From: Desulfolinea sp964487745
Lineage (GTDB): Bacteria > Chloroflexota > Anaerolineae > Anaerolineales > Villigracilaceae
Reading direction: 5' to 3'
Length of the DNA stretch: 64,000 bases
Assembly: GCA_964487745.1 (NCBI GenBank)
Contig: CAZASG010000002.1
Coordinates: 117,342 to 181,341 of the forward strand
Made by a program: the position numbers and the translations under genes. A model generated the notes under the pieces. It saw nothing but the letters and a program-made list of their open reading frames with translations. It made no database searches and had not been told where the DNA came from. Of the stretch, positions 9,244 through 17,951 are shown piece by piece (position 1 is the first letter of the stretch; each line of letters begins with the position of its first letter).

Positions 9244-9261
9244 ACATCCTCTAAGGGATGT
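9244..9261 (-). terminator. Terminator after truncated yifB copy 1
   Basis: ACATCC and GGATGT pair around a short loop and are followed on the minus strand by eight T. It lies immediately upstream of the lacI promoter and would stop transcription arriving from the yifB fragment. Confidence 0.75.
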
Positions 9262-9331
9262 GAAAATCAGGCGTTCGTCTCTAAATAAGCAGGGGGTATT
9301 TACACTATCTAATACAAATCGCCTAACAACA

Positions 9332-10216
9332 TTACACCATCATCCCCTTTGGTCTATACTGCAACGCCTCCGCCAAATGCGTGGATTGGATGCTCTCCTC
9401 CCCTGCCAGATCAGCAATAGTCCGTGCCAATTTCAGGATGCGGTGATAGGCTCGCGCGGATAGTTGAAGCTGGGTCATTGCAGCCTTGACGAGTTGCTGA
9501 CCCGCTTCATCTAATTCGCAAAACTGACGAACTTCAGCAACGCGCATATCGGCGTTGGTCATCACCCCGTTGTTCAGCTTTGCAAATCTTTCCCTTTGTT
9601 TTTGGCGTGCCTTTTCTACTCTGGCGCGAATATCTTCTGAACTTTCTCCCCGTCTACTATCAGACAACTTCTCAAAATCAACACGTGGGACTTCAATGTG
9701 GATATCTATCCTATCGAGCATGGGACCAGAAATCCGTTTCTGGTAGCGGGTGACAGTGGAATGGGAGCAGGTACATTGCCGTTCTGAATCTCCTGCATAT
9801 CCACAAGGGCAAGGGTTCATCGCAGCAATCAGTTGGAAGTTGGCGGGGAAAGTTAATGCTCCCTGTGCGCGGCTGATGGTGACTTCTTTATCCTCCATCG
9901 GTTGGCGCATGACTTCAAGGACACGTGAGCCAAATTCGGGGAATTCATCGAGGAAGAGTACGCCGCGATGGGCAAGGGATATTTCGCCTGGGCGAGGCCA
10001 ATTGCCGCCGCCGACCAAGCCAGCATAACTAATGGTGTGATGCGGCGCGCGGAAGGGACGATTTTGCATGAGGGGAATATCGGCGGGGAGTTGGTCTGAA
10101 ACGGAGTAGATACGGGTCACATCGAGGGCTTCTTCGATGCTCATTTCTGGCAAAATACCCGGCATGGCACGCGCTAAAAGCGTTTTTCCAGCCCCTGGTG
10201 GCCCTGCGAGAAGCAT
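9332..10216 (-). pseudogene. Truncated yifB/comM (magnesium chelatase-like ATPase), copy 1
   Basis: Open frame of 294 codons matching residues 215-508 of the full-length YifB/ComM encoded at 41408-42934. It keeps the Walker A motif LLAGPPGAGKT at its very start, the CPCGYAGDSERQC metal-binding stretch and the C-terminus QYRPKGMMV. The N-terminal 214 residues, the Lon-protease-like domain, are missing. Upstream of the junction there is no ribosome site, so it is probably not translated. It shares several residues (SVSDQLPADIPLMQNRP) with copy 2 at 31370-32238 that differ from the intact gene. The two fragments are therefore copies of each other rather than independent truncations. Confidence 0.85.
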
Positions 10217-10286
10217 GGTTGGGACAAAAACCGGTATATTTTTCCATCAGCTAATGACATGAGGCTATTGTACCTGTTATCTCCAT
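9332..10286. repeat. Long direct repeat, left copy (truncated yifB plus about 65 bp)
   Basis: This segment recurs in the same orientation at 31370-32300. The match covers the yifB fragment and continues past the gene junction through CCGGTATATTTTTCCATCA up to about GTTATCTCCAT, where the copies diverge. Together they bracket the whole cytochrome locus. Confidence 0.85.
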
Positions 10287-10460
10287 ACCGTGGACAACAA
10301 TTGCGTTCCAGGTTTGGGCATGGTAAGAAGTGCGCATCATCTTTATTGATGATGATAATTCCCTTTCTCCGCATAAATCTCCTAAAACATAGTATCGGCG
10401 AAGTAATCACAAAGGTAGCCTAAACTTAGCCCGTGTGAGATAGTAGACCTCTTGCAAAAG

Positions 10461-10835
10461 TCATGAGATTTCGAGATTGTAGATAGCCGCGACGAGATTG
10501 AAGTGCAAGCCAAAACGTTTTCTTCGATTACGATAGCGTTCGCTCAAAATGCGAAAGACCTTGAGCTTGCCAATCACATGTTCGACATAAATACGCTGGC
10601 TTGAGAGTGCACGGTTTGCTTGCTTCCGCTCTAGTGTCAACGGATGATGTTTCGAACTCTTGTACGGCGTTTTACTATTTGTATGAAGCTTCATCAAACC
10701 TTGATAGCCTGCATCTGCCAGGCAATGAATGTTCTCAGCGATTGCGAGCTTGCTTTCCTTGAAAAGGCGAAAATCATGAGTGCGCCCTTTGGCAAAGGCT
10801 ATTGTAATGATTTTCATTGAATTCTTTGCAATCAC
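10461..10835 (-). CDS. IS5-family transposase, C-terminal frame (orfB)
   Basis: DDE_Tnp_4-type catalytic half of the transposase, 124 residues. It contains KGRTHDFRLFKES, LADAGYQGL (second catalytic Asp region), HPLTLERKQANRALSSQRIYVEHVIGKLKVF (catalytic Glu region) and the typical end YRNRRKRFGLHFNLVAAIYNLE. It is expected to be made only as a fusion with the upstream frame, by a -1 shift on an A7 run near 10900. In the shifted frame the sequence reads continuously through KKQKQHYSGKKQRHTQKAQV into this product. Confidence 0.85.
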   Translation of the reverse strand: MIAKNSMKIITIAFAKGRTHDFRLFKESKLAIAENIHCLADAGYQGLMKLHTNSKTPYKSSKHHPLTLERKQANRALSSQRIYVEHVIGKLKVFRILSERYRNRRKRFGLHFNLVAAIYNLEIS

Positions 10836-11272
10836 GACCTGTGCTTTTTGTGTATGACGTTGTTTTTTGCCACTGTAATGTTGTTTTTGCTTTTTTTCGG
10901 GCGCTCAATCGCCTGTTCACTCACATCAACAAGCAACACCTCGATCTCCAGATCATTCGATTTGAGCACTTTCTTGCCAGGTAGATGAAATTGCTGAGAA
11001 CGAATTAGCACATCTTCTACACTTCTAATCGCTCGCGAGACTGTAGCTTCACTTACACCATAAGAGCCAGCGATATGGAATTGTGTGCGGTATTCTCGCC
11101 AATACATCAGGGTCATCAGCAGTTGATCTGCCCGGCTGAGTTTTGGCGGTCGACCAAAATTTGGTAGCGCTTCTTCCAAAAGGGCAAGCATTTTCGTGAA
11201 TGTGCTTGGCAATACGCCTGTTGGGCGTTTGAAATCACTTTCTTTCCAGTCTTTTATATCTTCGTATCTCAT
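10832..11272 (-). CDS. IS5-family transposase, N-terminal frame (orfA)
   Basis: N-terminal half of the transposase with a helix-turn-helix region (YGVSEATVSRAIRSVEDVL) and the first catalytic Asp in LLVDVSEQAIERP. The start at 11272 (MRYEDIKDW) is preferred over 11290 because it matches relatives in this family, from memory. The frame runs into a stop after ERPKKSKNN. The heptamer A-AAA-AAG just before that point is a classic site for -1 ribosomal frameshifting into orfB, as in other IS5-family (IS427 group) elements. Confidence 0.85.
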   Translation of the reverse strand: MRYEDIKDWKESDFKRPTGVLPSTFTKMLALLEEALPNFGRPPKLSRADQLLMTLMYWREYRTQFHIAGSYGVSEATVSRAIRSVEDVLIRSQQFHLPGKKVLKSNDLEIEVLLVDVSEQAIERPKKSKNNITVAKNNVIHKKHRS

Positions 11273-11322
11273 GCACCTATTATGGCACAATTAGTACTTA
11301 TACAAGAGGTCTATTTTAAAAA

Positions 11323-12891
11323 TCAGGGTTCGATCTGCTGTACATAATTGATTGCTCCTGCACAATATGGATCGAGATTAGCAGCAACTGTTGGCCAATC
11401 CAAACGTTTTTGCTCCCTCCAGGAAAGATTGATAGCTTCGCCAACACACCCAGGACCAACATTGTAATTTGCCAGTGTTATTCGCCATAAACTTTCATAA
11501 TCTGATGCCAAGCCTGCTGGTTGGCCGGTTATATTTTGAACCATCTGGCCAACCTGTTCGCAATTTGCCTTGATGGCTTGTGCAAAAATCGGGACACTCG
11601 CCTGTGCCTGCCCCCAATCCACACCCTGCTCACACTCTACACAGGTCGAATCGACTGTTTGCAAAACCGCTCCACGTAAAAGCGCCTGATATTCAGGGGA
11701 TAAACCTAAATATCCTCTGGAGCAGACGTTATCTGATAAGACATTGGAACAAAACCCCCAATAGAATTCGGGAGACCAAAGTAATAAAGTGTCTGAGCCG
11801 AGCTCCGAGAGTTGTCCTAATCCATGTTCTCCGTAGCTCCCACGAGAGGCTGACCAGAATTGTGTTTCCTGCTGGAAGAGATATTTAATGAGCCAAGCAG
11901 GCATATTCAGGCGCTGGGAGACTTTCCATATTTCATTATCAAATTGGTTCTGATATTTATTTACCAATGGGCGGGCAATTTCCAGACCGCAGGTGTTGGC
12001 AGCACCATTGAATAAAAGTCCGCCATTAGGGCATGAATCCGCATTGACCACACCCCGTGAGATCAATTTTCCAGCTAAAAGGGTTAGCGGTGCATTAGTT
12101 TCCATCTCTATGGGGCTTGCTGACGTACTCAACCACTGAGGGACTCCATTGATTGGAGGGAAAGCCTGCCAGACCTCAGCACAGGCAGGCAAAGGAGCCC
12201 CTTGCCATTGTGTGCTGAGAATATCCACGCGATATGGACCGGGAATACCATCGCCTTTTGTCAGCTCTATCACACGAATACGAGCAGTGAATTTTTGGCT
12301 TTCCTGCTCTTGAGCTGTGGTAGCCCAGAAAATAATATCCACACCGGAGGGCGGCGTTACGCTCAATTCACGATAACAGGTCGCTCCGCTGCATGAGAAT
12401 TTTTCGTTGGCGATTTTTCCTTCAATACTGTTAATCGGCTGATTCTCTATTGGCTGCTCCCCTTTAAACACCAACGTTGGTTGAGTACTACATTTACTGC
12501 CACCATCATAGGGCTCACAGCCATCCAATTGCAGCCAAATGGAGATCATTCCCGCAATATTTGCGTTGACATCTTCCAGTGTTGTTTGCCCGGCTGTATG
12601 TAAATACAAACCGACACAGTTTTCACCCTGACATGCGGGGGTGCTTTGCCACTCACTTCCAAGAGAATCTCCACAGGATTGTGTCACTTCATCAACCGTT
12701 GGGAGACCTTGATGAGAAACATAAAATTGACAGACTACGTCATTTCCACTCCAACGCGAAAGCGTCCATAGATACCATACGGGACCGCTATTGCCTGCTC
12801 CCGCAGGGGCGGCATTGACTCCAGTTACAGGAAGTATGGAGACAATGAATGCCAGAACGATTGTTAGGAGTAGAACACGATAACGAAACAT
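11323..12891 (-). CDS. Secreted lytic-transglycosylase-like protein, last gene of the cytochrome operon
   Basis: Secreted protein of 522 residues with a signal peptide (VLLLTIVLAFIVSILPVTGVNA). The C-terminal half resembles a Slt-type lytic transglycosylase domain: candidate catalytic Glu342 in FQQETQFW, followed by HGLGQLSELG, the GLGQL turn of that fold. The N-terminal half is Cys- and Trp-rich and of unknown role. It begins three bases after the HAMP-like gene, so it is in the cytochrome operon. A local cell-wall opening to let large cytochromes pass is a plausible role but is inference. A full-length paralogue lies at 54080-55708. Confidence 0.7.
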   Translation of the reverse strand: MFRYRVLLLTIVLAFIVSILPVTGVNAAPAGAGNSGPVWYLWTLSRWSGNDVVCQFYVSHQGLPTVDEVTQSCGDSLGSEWQSTPACQGENCVGLYLHTAGQTTLEDVNANIAGMISIWLQLDGCEPYDGGSKCSTQPTLVFKGEQPIENQPINSIEGKIANEKFSCSGATCYRELSVTPPSGVDIIFWATTAQEQESQKFTARIRVIELTKGDGIPGPYRVDILSTQWQGAPLPACAEVWQAFPPINGVPQWLSTSASPIEMETNAPLTLLAGKLISRGVVNADSCPNGGLLFNGAANTCGLEIARPLVNKYQNQFDNEIWKVSQRLNMPAWLIKYLFQQETQFWSASRGSYGEHGLGQLSELGSDTLLLWSPEFYWGFCSNVLSDNVCSRGYLGLSPEYQALLRGAVLQTVDSTCVECEQGVDWGQAQASVPIFAQAIKANCEQVGQMVQNITGQPAGLASDYESLWRITLANYNVGPGCVGEAINLSWREQKRLDWPTVAANLDPYCAGAINYVQQIEP

Positions 12892-12894
12892 AGA

Positions 12895-13446
12895 TTAGAG
12901 GTCAACATCTTCCTTATAGATGAAGGCATCCAATGCGGATTTCATTTTTTTGAGAGCTTCTTTGCTCTTCGGATCACTTCCCATGTTTTCTTCCAACTGG
13001 ATATATGCTGCATGTAGAGAGCCCAGGCGCTCTGTTGTGCTATCCACAGATTGGTTTAACGCACTGGCAATTTCTTTAAGATAATCTCCTTTGCGCAGGA
13101 AAGCTTTTTGACTCCAATCTCCTGAGGCTATTTTTTTGAGCACCATAGATATCCGATATGCGGGACCTGCAATGCGATGGGAGAAGAAAATATTGATGAT
13201 GCCACTCATCATGAGGAGCACGATATTGATGATCAAAAGCGAGGGGAATAAAATGTCGCGCACGTTACGCAAGGTTAGATGAGCAGAGAAGAAATTAGCG
13301 GTCAAGTCTCGATTTAATAAAATAAATAACACTGCCGAAGCGATCAACCCAATAACTGCCAGAATGATCTGAACAGCGAGGAGTATTTTCGCTTGACTGG
13401 TATTCGGTAAAAAATATGTCTTTCGCTTGTGTTTTTTTTCAGACAT
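12895..13446 (-). CDS. HAMP-like membrane protein of the cytochrome operon
   Basis: 183 residues with two transmembrane helices (about 20-45 and 68-90). A HAMP-like segment follows (FSHRIAGPAYRISMVLKKIASGDW), then a charged coiled-coil region, ending KEDVDL. No kinase or methyl-accepting output domain is present. It overlaps the pentaheme lipoprotein gene stop at 13446, so they are co-translated. Similar short HAMP proteins sit beside multiheme cytochromes in other metal-reducing bacteria, as far as I recall. Its function is unknown; it could be a signalling adaptor or assembly factor. Confidence 0.65.
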   Translation of the reverse strand: MSEKKHKRKTYFLPNTSQAKILLAVQIILAVIGLIASAVLFILLNRDLTANFFSAHLTLRNVRDILFPSLLIINIVLLMMSGIINIFFSHRIAGPAYRISMVLKKIASGDWSQKAFLRKGDYLKEIASALNQSVDSTTERLGSLHAAYIQLEENMGSDPKSKEALKKMKSALDAFIYKEDVDL

Positions 13447-14009
13447 TATTCAAACTCCTTATGGCAGCGCACACATAAAGTACCGCCGCCGGGAAAGCGT
13501 AAAAGGTAGACATAGGGTGCACTATGTGGATCGTGACAAGAACTGGTACAGGTAAAAAGTTCTCCTGTAAGGGGGTCAATGCGATCTTCATCAACGGGAT
13601 GGCTACGCCCCAGATCAGATTCTTCATGGCACTCAAGACAAATATCTATGTCACTTTGGCTTGCCTGATGCGGCTCGTTATTAACGCTATGGTCTTCCGG
13701 CATTCTATGGCAGGGTTCACAGAGACCCTCTGCAAAAGGTTGATGTAAATATTGCCCTGCTGAAACCAACATTTTTTGATGACATTCGCTTTCAAAACAC
13801 CCGCTCATTGGCATGGCATCACCGGGCACGAGATTTGCCTGCATAGGCTCTTCTTTGGTATCCGGTCTCTTGTTCACGGGTAATGGGGTGACACCCCAAG
13901 ACGCGGCAGAATCATCGGAAAGGGTAGCAAGTTGCGGGTCATGTTCGATGGGCGCGCAGGCGGTGAGCAGCATAACGGATATGAGTACGAATAATCCTTT
14001 TTCTTTCAT
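13446..14009 (-). CDS. Pentaheme c-type cytochrome lipoprotein
   Basis: Predicted lipoprotein of 187 residues: signal MKEKGLFVLISVMLLTAC. The start at 14009 is chosen because AGAGG precedes it and the signal peptide begins there. The longer frame from 14186 runs into the upstream gene. Heme motifs: an unusual CX4CH (CFESECH), CEPCH, CLECH, a CX3CH (CTSSCH) and CVRCH. Extra His residues (HRMPEDHSVNNEPHQ, RSHPVD) could be distal ligands. It starts eight bases after the stop of the 27-heme protein and probably passes electrons to or from it at the membrane surface. Confidence 0.8.
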   Translation of the reverse strand: MKEKGLFVLISVMLLTACAPIEHDPQLATLSDDSAASWGVTPLPVNKRPDTKEEPMQANLVPGDAMPMSGCFESECHQKMLVSAGQYLHQPFAEGLCEPCHRMPEDHSVNNEPHQASQSDIDICLECHEESDLGRSHPVDEDRIDPLTGELFTCTSSCHDPHSAPYVYLLRFPGGGTLCVRCHKEFE

Positions 14010-14016
14010 ATATCCT

Positions 14017-17000
14017 CTATGGAGGCGGCGGTCCACCAGGGTGGCATGTGGTGCAGGTTGTTGTGGACGCAGGGTTTGTGGCTGTCCGGTTGTAATCCAA
14101 AGGGTTATGATTTTCCCCATGGCAGAAGAGGGAACAAGAGCCGGTATTTCCACTGATCCAAAATGTAGAACTATGCGTTTCGCCATTTAGATCAATATCC
14201 ATATTGTTCACACCATATACAAGGTCGATCAAGCCTGCTTCGCCTGCATCAAAAGGAGAGTGTGCGTCATGGCAGTGGATACAAGGGCTGTTTTCACCAT
14301 TAACGTGCTTTTCGTGCAGGTCTTCAAAAGCATTATCTGCTCGTGTGCCTCCTGAGCTTTCAACAATATCTGCTTCAATATGACAACTCCAGCAAATTGA
14401 GTAGTCATTATTGCCATAGGTATAGGGCGTGAAATCTGCAATTGTGTAATTTTCCAGCAGCATGGAAAGGTTATTGAAACCGTGCTCATCGTGGCAATGA
14501 CTGCATCCCCAGGCACTCAGGTTGGCATCGTGCGTTGAGCTCACATACGTTGATTTGTTATAGCCCGTTCCGCTCCAGGCAGCGGGCAGACTGACAGCAG
14601 GGGCAGGACCGCCGGTTACTGTTGGCGGAGCACCATCATGACAAGCCAAACATAAATCCACGCGACGCCCGGCCCACTGCTGATACCAGTTATCTGGGCT
14701 AATATTCTGGTTTGTAGCATTATCCATATGGGGATTATGGCAATTAATACATTCAACCTTAGCGCCATTTGCTACCTGATCGGTCAGCGCTACATCATGG
14801 TGGCTTGAACGGTTAAATTCGGTCTGGATATCGGTCGCGGCGGGATTTCCGTCGTGGCATTGGTAGCAGAAACGTTCTTCCTGCACCATCGGATCATTTG
14901 GATCACCATCTGATACGGCGTTCCATATGCTGAGCAAGCCCTGTTTATTAGAACCGTGTCCGTTATCGTGGCAATCGAAACAAGTTAAGCCAATGGCATG
15001 GGAAGAAGTACCCCACCCCGCAAGAATATCGGGCACAGCAACACCATCGCTATAGGGTGTGGTATCTCCATTCGCGCCGTTGGCATCATGGCAGGCTGTG
15101 CAAAATACTTCGGGAATTGCGCCACCAGTGTAGGGGATCACAGCTCCCGTATCAACATTAAATAAGCGCACTGTGCCAGCCTGATGCTGGGTCATTTCAT
15201 GGCAGAGTTCACAATCACTATCATTGGGAGTGCCCTGAACATGATGACTGGTGTTGGTAAAGTCGCCGCCTGCCCCTGTAACTTGACGTCGTGTACCCAT
15301 CGGGAATTGATGGCAACCAGTGCATTTCGGGTCTGACATAAAACCATCAAGCGTTAGAGAGTCTGTATCAACATTATGCGGATGGCATTGGATGCAATCT
15401 GTGCTGGTGAAATCCATGCCGCCGCTATGCCCTGCTCCACCCGGATGGTTCACTGTCGGGAACCCGGGGTTGCTACCGTTAATATGGCAGACTACACAAA
15501 TACCAGAGTTGGTTCCGTCATCAAAGGAATTCAGCCCGGTTCTCGCCGAGAGCGTTACCGGTCCCGCCATCATTGGCGGCCCAACTGTAACTTGAACCTG
15601 CGGTTTAATGAGCGACAAATTGTTTGTGCCATGAGGGGCATGGCATTGATTGCAAGTTGATGTGAAATTAGCTTCTACAGCAGTAACATCCACATTAGCA
15701 TGTGTGGATATTGCATTTCCAGCCCCGCCACCTGCGAAGAGCACAGTCGCTGGTGGAGCCCCATCGTGGCAAGTCTGGCAAAAATCTGTCATATTGCCAC
15801 TCCAGAGAGCGCCATTATCCGGGTTGGAGAGTTTAGCGCTATTATTTACAAAGTGGGGATTATGGCAATTGGCACATTCCACTTTGGAGCCATCGGCTTG
15901 ATCGAGATCAGAAACATTATGATGTGAAGTTTGCCCAAAATTTATTTCAACATTAACAGCAGCGACACTGCCATCATGACATTGGTAACAAAAACGTTCT
16001 TCCTGTCGAAGCGGGTCGCTGGGGTTTCCGTCGCCAACAGCGTCGTAAGGCGCCATTATCTTGATCTTATTTGAGCCATGCCCATTATCATGACAATCAA
16101 AACAAGTGGAAGAACCCGATGCCTTATGCGCACCGGCATTCCACAGAGTTACATCCACTACTGGGGGCATACTCCCATTTGAGAAAGGCGCAAATCCGTT
16201 TGCTCCATTCGCATCATGACATGCCAGGCAGAAAGCTTCCAGCTTGGCAGCTTCCACTTGATTTGTGCGAGGGTCACCATTCAAGGTAATCACAGTTCCA
16301 GGGTTATCTGCGTCATACACTTTGACGTATCCGGAGGTATGGTCGGCGTTGTAGTGACAGGCTTTGCAATCACTATCAGAAACCTGCACGCCAATGACAT
16401 GGTGACTCGTATTCCCAAATTCGGGAGTGATCGCACGTCTGCCGCCTATGGGAACAGAATCGCCATTATCCTGGGCTACCGAATGGCACATAACACAGCC
16501 ATCAACGGGCATAAAGCCGTCTGAATTATTAAGCGTATTATCTGCACTATGGGGGTGACAGGTTGTACAATCCTGCCCGGTCAGATCATAACCCCCAAGG
16601 TGATTTGCCCCGCCAAGATGATTATTCATCGGATAACCGACATTGCTGGTATTGTTATGGCAAACGGTACAGAGACGAGTGTTATAGGGGCTAGCGCCAT
16701 CATCAAAAGAGTTTGCTCCTGTCAGGCTACTAAAATTAACGGTGCCGTCAGTAACCAGTGAAAGTCCCGGTACAACCACAATCGTCTCTTTAATATCTGC
16801 CAAATTGGCTGTACCGTGTGGATCGTGGCACTGGGTGCAGAGCAGTGTAAAGGTAGCTTCAAAGGGAACATCGAAATCCGCATTGCCGTGTGTGGAAAGC
16901 ATCACCAGTTGAGCGCCGGTGCCATCGTGGCAGGTGAAGCAAAACTCGTTCCCGCCCGGGCTGGAATAAAGAAGCCCTTCACTCTGTCCCATATGTGTGC

Positions 17001-17580
17001 GATGACAGGCTGCACAACGGTTGGTATGCGCCAAAAAATCACCATGTGGAATTTGAAATACAGCGGGGGCTGAATCAACAACGGTTAAATTATCTATATT
17101 CGATCCATCATTAACAATGCTAGTGAGGCGAATGGTGTTGCTACCTGCATTCAGGGATGCGCTGGTGGACACGGTTCCCCACGTTGTCCAATCAGTTGTC
17201 GGGACAAAACTTAAATTTGGGCTTGCTACCGTGCCATTGACGCTTAACTCAAGAGGAATATCTGCCCCTGACCCGTTGGCGTAACGAAAATCTAACGTGG
17301 CACTTCCTGCCGCAGCAACTGTAACTGTCCACTCAATATATTCTCCATTTGTTGTGCCATAATCTGCGTAGCCTGTACCGGTATAACCTGTATAGGTATT
17401 GGCAGCTGTTACGCCTGAGAGTGTGGCATCTTCGGCTTCGTAAATAGTGCTGGCGGCAAAAACACCTGTAACAAAGAATAGCGAAAAGAACAAAACAAGC
17501 CCCAATAAGATCAAAAGGGTGTTTTGCTTTGGATAGAGTTTTTGTTGCAGCCAGAACTTTTTTGTCATACGATTTTTCAC
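14017..17580 (-). CDS. Giant 27-heme c-type cytochrome with N-terminal carbohydrate-binding-like domain
   Basis: Secreted 1187-residue protein. After a signal/anchor segment (about 20-43), residues 46-168 look like a CBM6/CBM35-type beta-sandwich (TIYEAEDATLSG, GEYIEWTVTV, LNAGSNTIRLTS, SNIDNLTVV). From Cys189 on there are 26 CXXCH motifs and one CX3CH (CSLFCH). Residues 214-600 and 601-976 are tandem copies of one decaheme unit with the same motif order (for example CFDCHDNGHGSNK and CYQCHDG in both). A third partial unit follows, and the C-terminal 200 residues match the 17-heme protein at 19012-21213. Many free His residues could be axial ligands. An extracellular electron conduit attached to polysaccharide is the inferred role. 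Confidence 0.88.
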   Translation of the reverse strand: MKNRMTKKFWLQQKLYPKQNTLLILLGLVLFFSLFFVTGVFAASTIYEAEDATLSGVTAANTYTGYTGTGYADYGTTNGEYIEWTVTVAAAGSATLDFRYANGSGADIPLELSVNGTVASPNLSFVPTTDWTTWGTVSTSASLNAGSNTIRLTSIVNDGSNIDNLTVVDSAPAVFQIPHGDFLAHTNRCAACHRTHMGQSEGLLYSSPGGNEFCFTCHDGTGAQLVMLSTHGNADFDVPFEATFTLLCTQCHDPHGTANLADIKETIVVVPGLSLVTDGTVNFSSLTGANSFDDGASPYNTRLCTVCHNNTSNVGYPMNNHLGGANHLGGYDLTGQDCTTCHPHSADNTLNNSDGFMPVDGCVMCHSVAQDNGDSVPIGGRRAITPEFGNTSHHVIGVQVSDSDCKACHYNADHTSGYVKVYDADNPGTVITLNGDPRTNQVEAAKLEAFCLACHDANGANGFAPFSNGSMPPVVDVTLWNAGAHKASGSSTCFDCHDNGHGSNKIKIMAPYDAVGDGNPSDPLRQEERFCYQCHDGSVAAVNVEINFGQTSHHNVSDLDQADGSKVECANCHNPHFVNNSAKLSNPDNGALWSGNMTDFCQTCHDGAPPATVLFAGGGAGNAISTHANVDVTAVEANFTSTCNQCHAPHGTNNLSLIKPQVQVTVGPPMMAGPVTLSARTGLNSFDDGTNSGICVVCHINGSNPGFPTVNHPGGAGHSGGMDFTSTDCIQCHPHNVDTDSLTLDGFMSDPKCTGCHQFPMGTRRQVTGAGGDFTNTSHHVQGTPNDSDCELCHEMTQHQAGTVRLFNVDTGAVIPYTGGAIPEVFCTACHDANGANGDTTPYSDGVAVPDILAGWGTSSHAIGLTCFDCHDNGHGSNKQGLLSIWNAVSDGDPNDPMVQEERFCYQCHDGNPAATDIQTEFNRSSHHDVALTDQVANGAKVECINCHNPHMDNATNQNISPDNWYQQWAGRRVDLCLACHDGAPPTVTGGPAPAVSLPAAWSGTGYNKSTYVSSTHDANLSAWGCSHCHDEHGFNNLSMLLENYTIADFTPYTYGNNDYSICWSCHIEADIVESSGGTRADNAFEDLHEKHVNGENSPCIHCHDAHSPFDAGEAGLIDLVYGVNNMDIDLNGETHSSTFWISGNTGSCSLFCHGENHNPLDYNRTATNPASTTTCTTCHPGGPPPP
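14653..15780 (-). repeat. Decaheme unit B inside the 27-heme gene
   Basis: Encodes residues 601-976, ten CXXCH motifs in the order CQTCH, CNQCH, CVVCH, CIQCH, CTGCH, CELCH, CTACH, CFDCH, CYQCH, CINCH. It aligns motif by motif with unit A immediately upstream. Confidence 0.8.
15781..16941 (-). repeat. Decaheme unit A inside the 27-heme gene
   Basis: Encodes residues 214-600 with ten CXXCH motifs: CFTCH, CTQCH, CTVCH, CTTCH, CVMCH, CKACH, CLACH, CFDCH, CYQCH, CANCH. Spacing and the neighbouring words (STHGNAD, CHDANGANG, CHDNGHGSNK, QEERFCYQCHDG) recur in unit B. Confidence 0.8.
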
Positions 17581-17588
17581 ATCTAAAA

Positions 17589-17951
17589 TTAGTTGCTACC
17601 ACCTAAATTTTGATGGCAGTTTTCACAAGGCTGGTCGGTTGGCATAAAGGTTGGGTGCATACCATTATTTTGAGATGCGGGTTCTCCCTCGATATTTTCA
17701 GGTGGCGTTGGTGTTGAGGTAACGGAAGCAGGCAGAATATCAGGAGTGATGCGCATGGGGGTGAGGGTCTGGCTTGGCATAGCGCTTGGCAGAGGTGTAG
17801 TTGATGCAAAGCGAGTCACAACTTCCTGTGTATTTTCTTTTTCAAAGAGCAGATAGCCCATTATCAAAATCAACAGAGAGACGGCACCTATCAAGACGGT
17901 AACCACCGTAGTTAGCGTTCGGATTGAGATATTGCCCGGAAATTTATTCAT
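17589..17951 (-). CDS. Small monoheme membrane-anchored protein
   Basis: 120 residues: one N-terminal transmembrane helix (about 13-36), a Pro/Thr/Ser-rich extended linker, and a single CENCH heme motif in the last ten residues. The start codon overlaps the stop of the 7-heme gene (TAATG). The layout, a heme held at the end of a flexible stalk, suggests a tethered shuttle between membrane and larger cytochromes. That role is inferred. No match to a named family is recognised. Confidence 0.7.
   Translation of the reverse strand: MNKFPGNISIRTLTTVVTVLIGAVSLLILIMGYLLFEKENTQEVVTRFASTTPLPSAMPSQTLTPMRITPDILPASVTSTPTPPENIEGEPASQNNGMHPTFMPTDQPCENCHQNLGGSN

Larger units (their letters stand above)
10446..11311 (-). 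mobile_element. IS5-family insertion sequence (IS427/ISL2-like)
   Basis: About 866 bp bounded by inverted repeats: GACCTCTTG at the left end (10446-10454) and CAAGAGGTC at the right end (11303-11311). Both are flanked by TA, consistent with a 2-bp target duplication. It encodes a DDE transposase in two overlapping frames. The right end lies 11 bp beyond the stop codon of the transglycosylase-like gene, so the cytochrome operon is not interrupted. Confidence 0.85.

Noticed and set aside
10217..10286. Conserved 65-bp flank of the yifB fragments as an integron attC or phage att site
   Set aside because: No integrase gene, no attC-type core or symmetric arms, and the same sequence is simply part of the duplicated segment.
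14017..14186. Longer start for the pentaheme lipoprotein at 14186
   Set aside because: The extra 59 residues overlap the 27-heme gene, and the lipoprotein signal peptide and ribosome site mark 14009 as the start.
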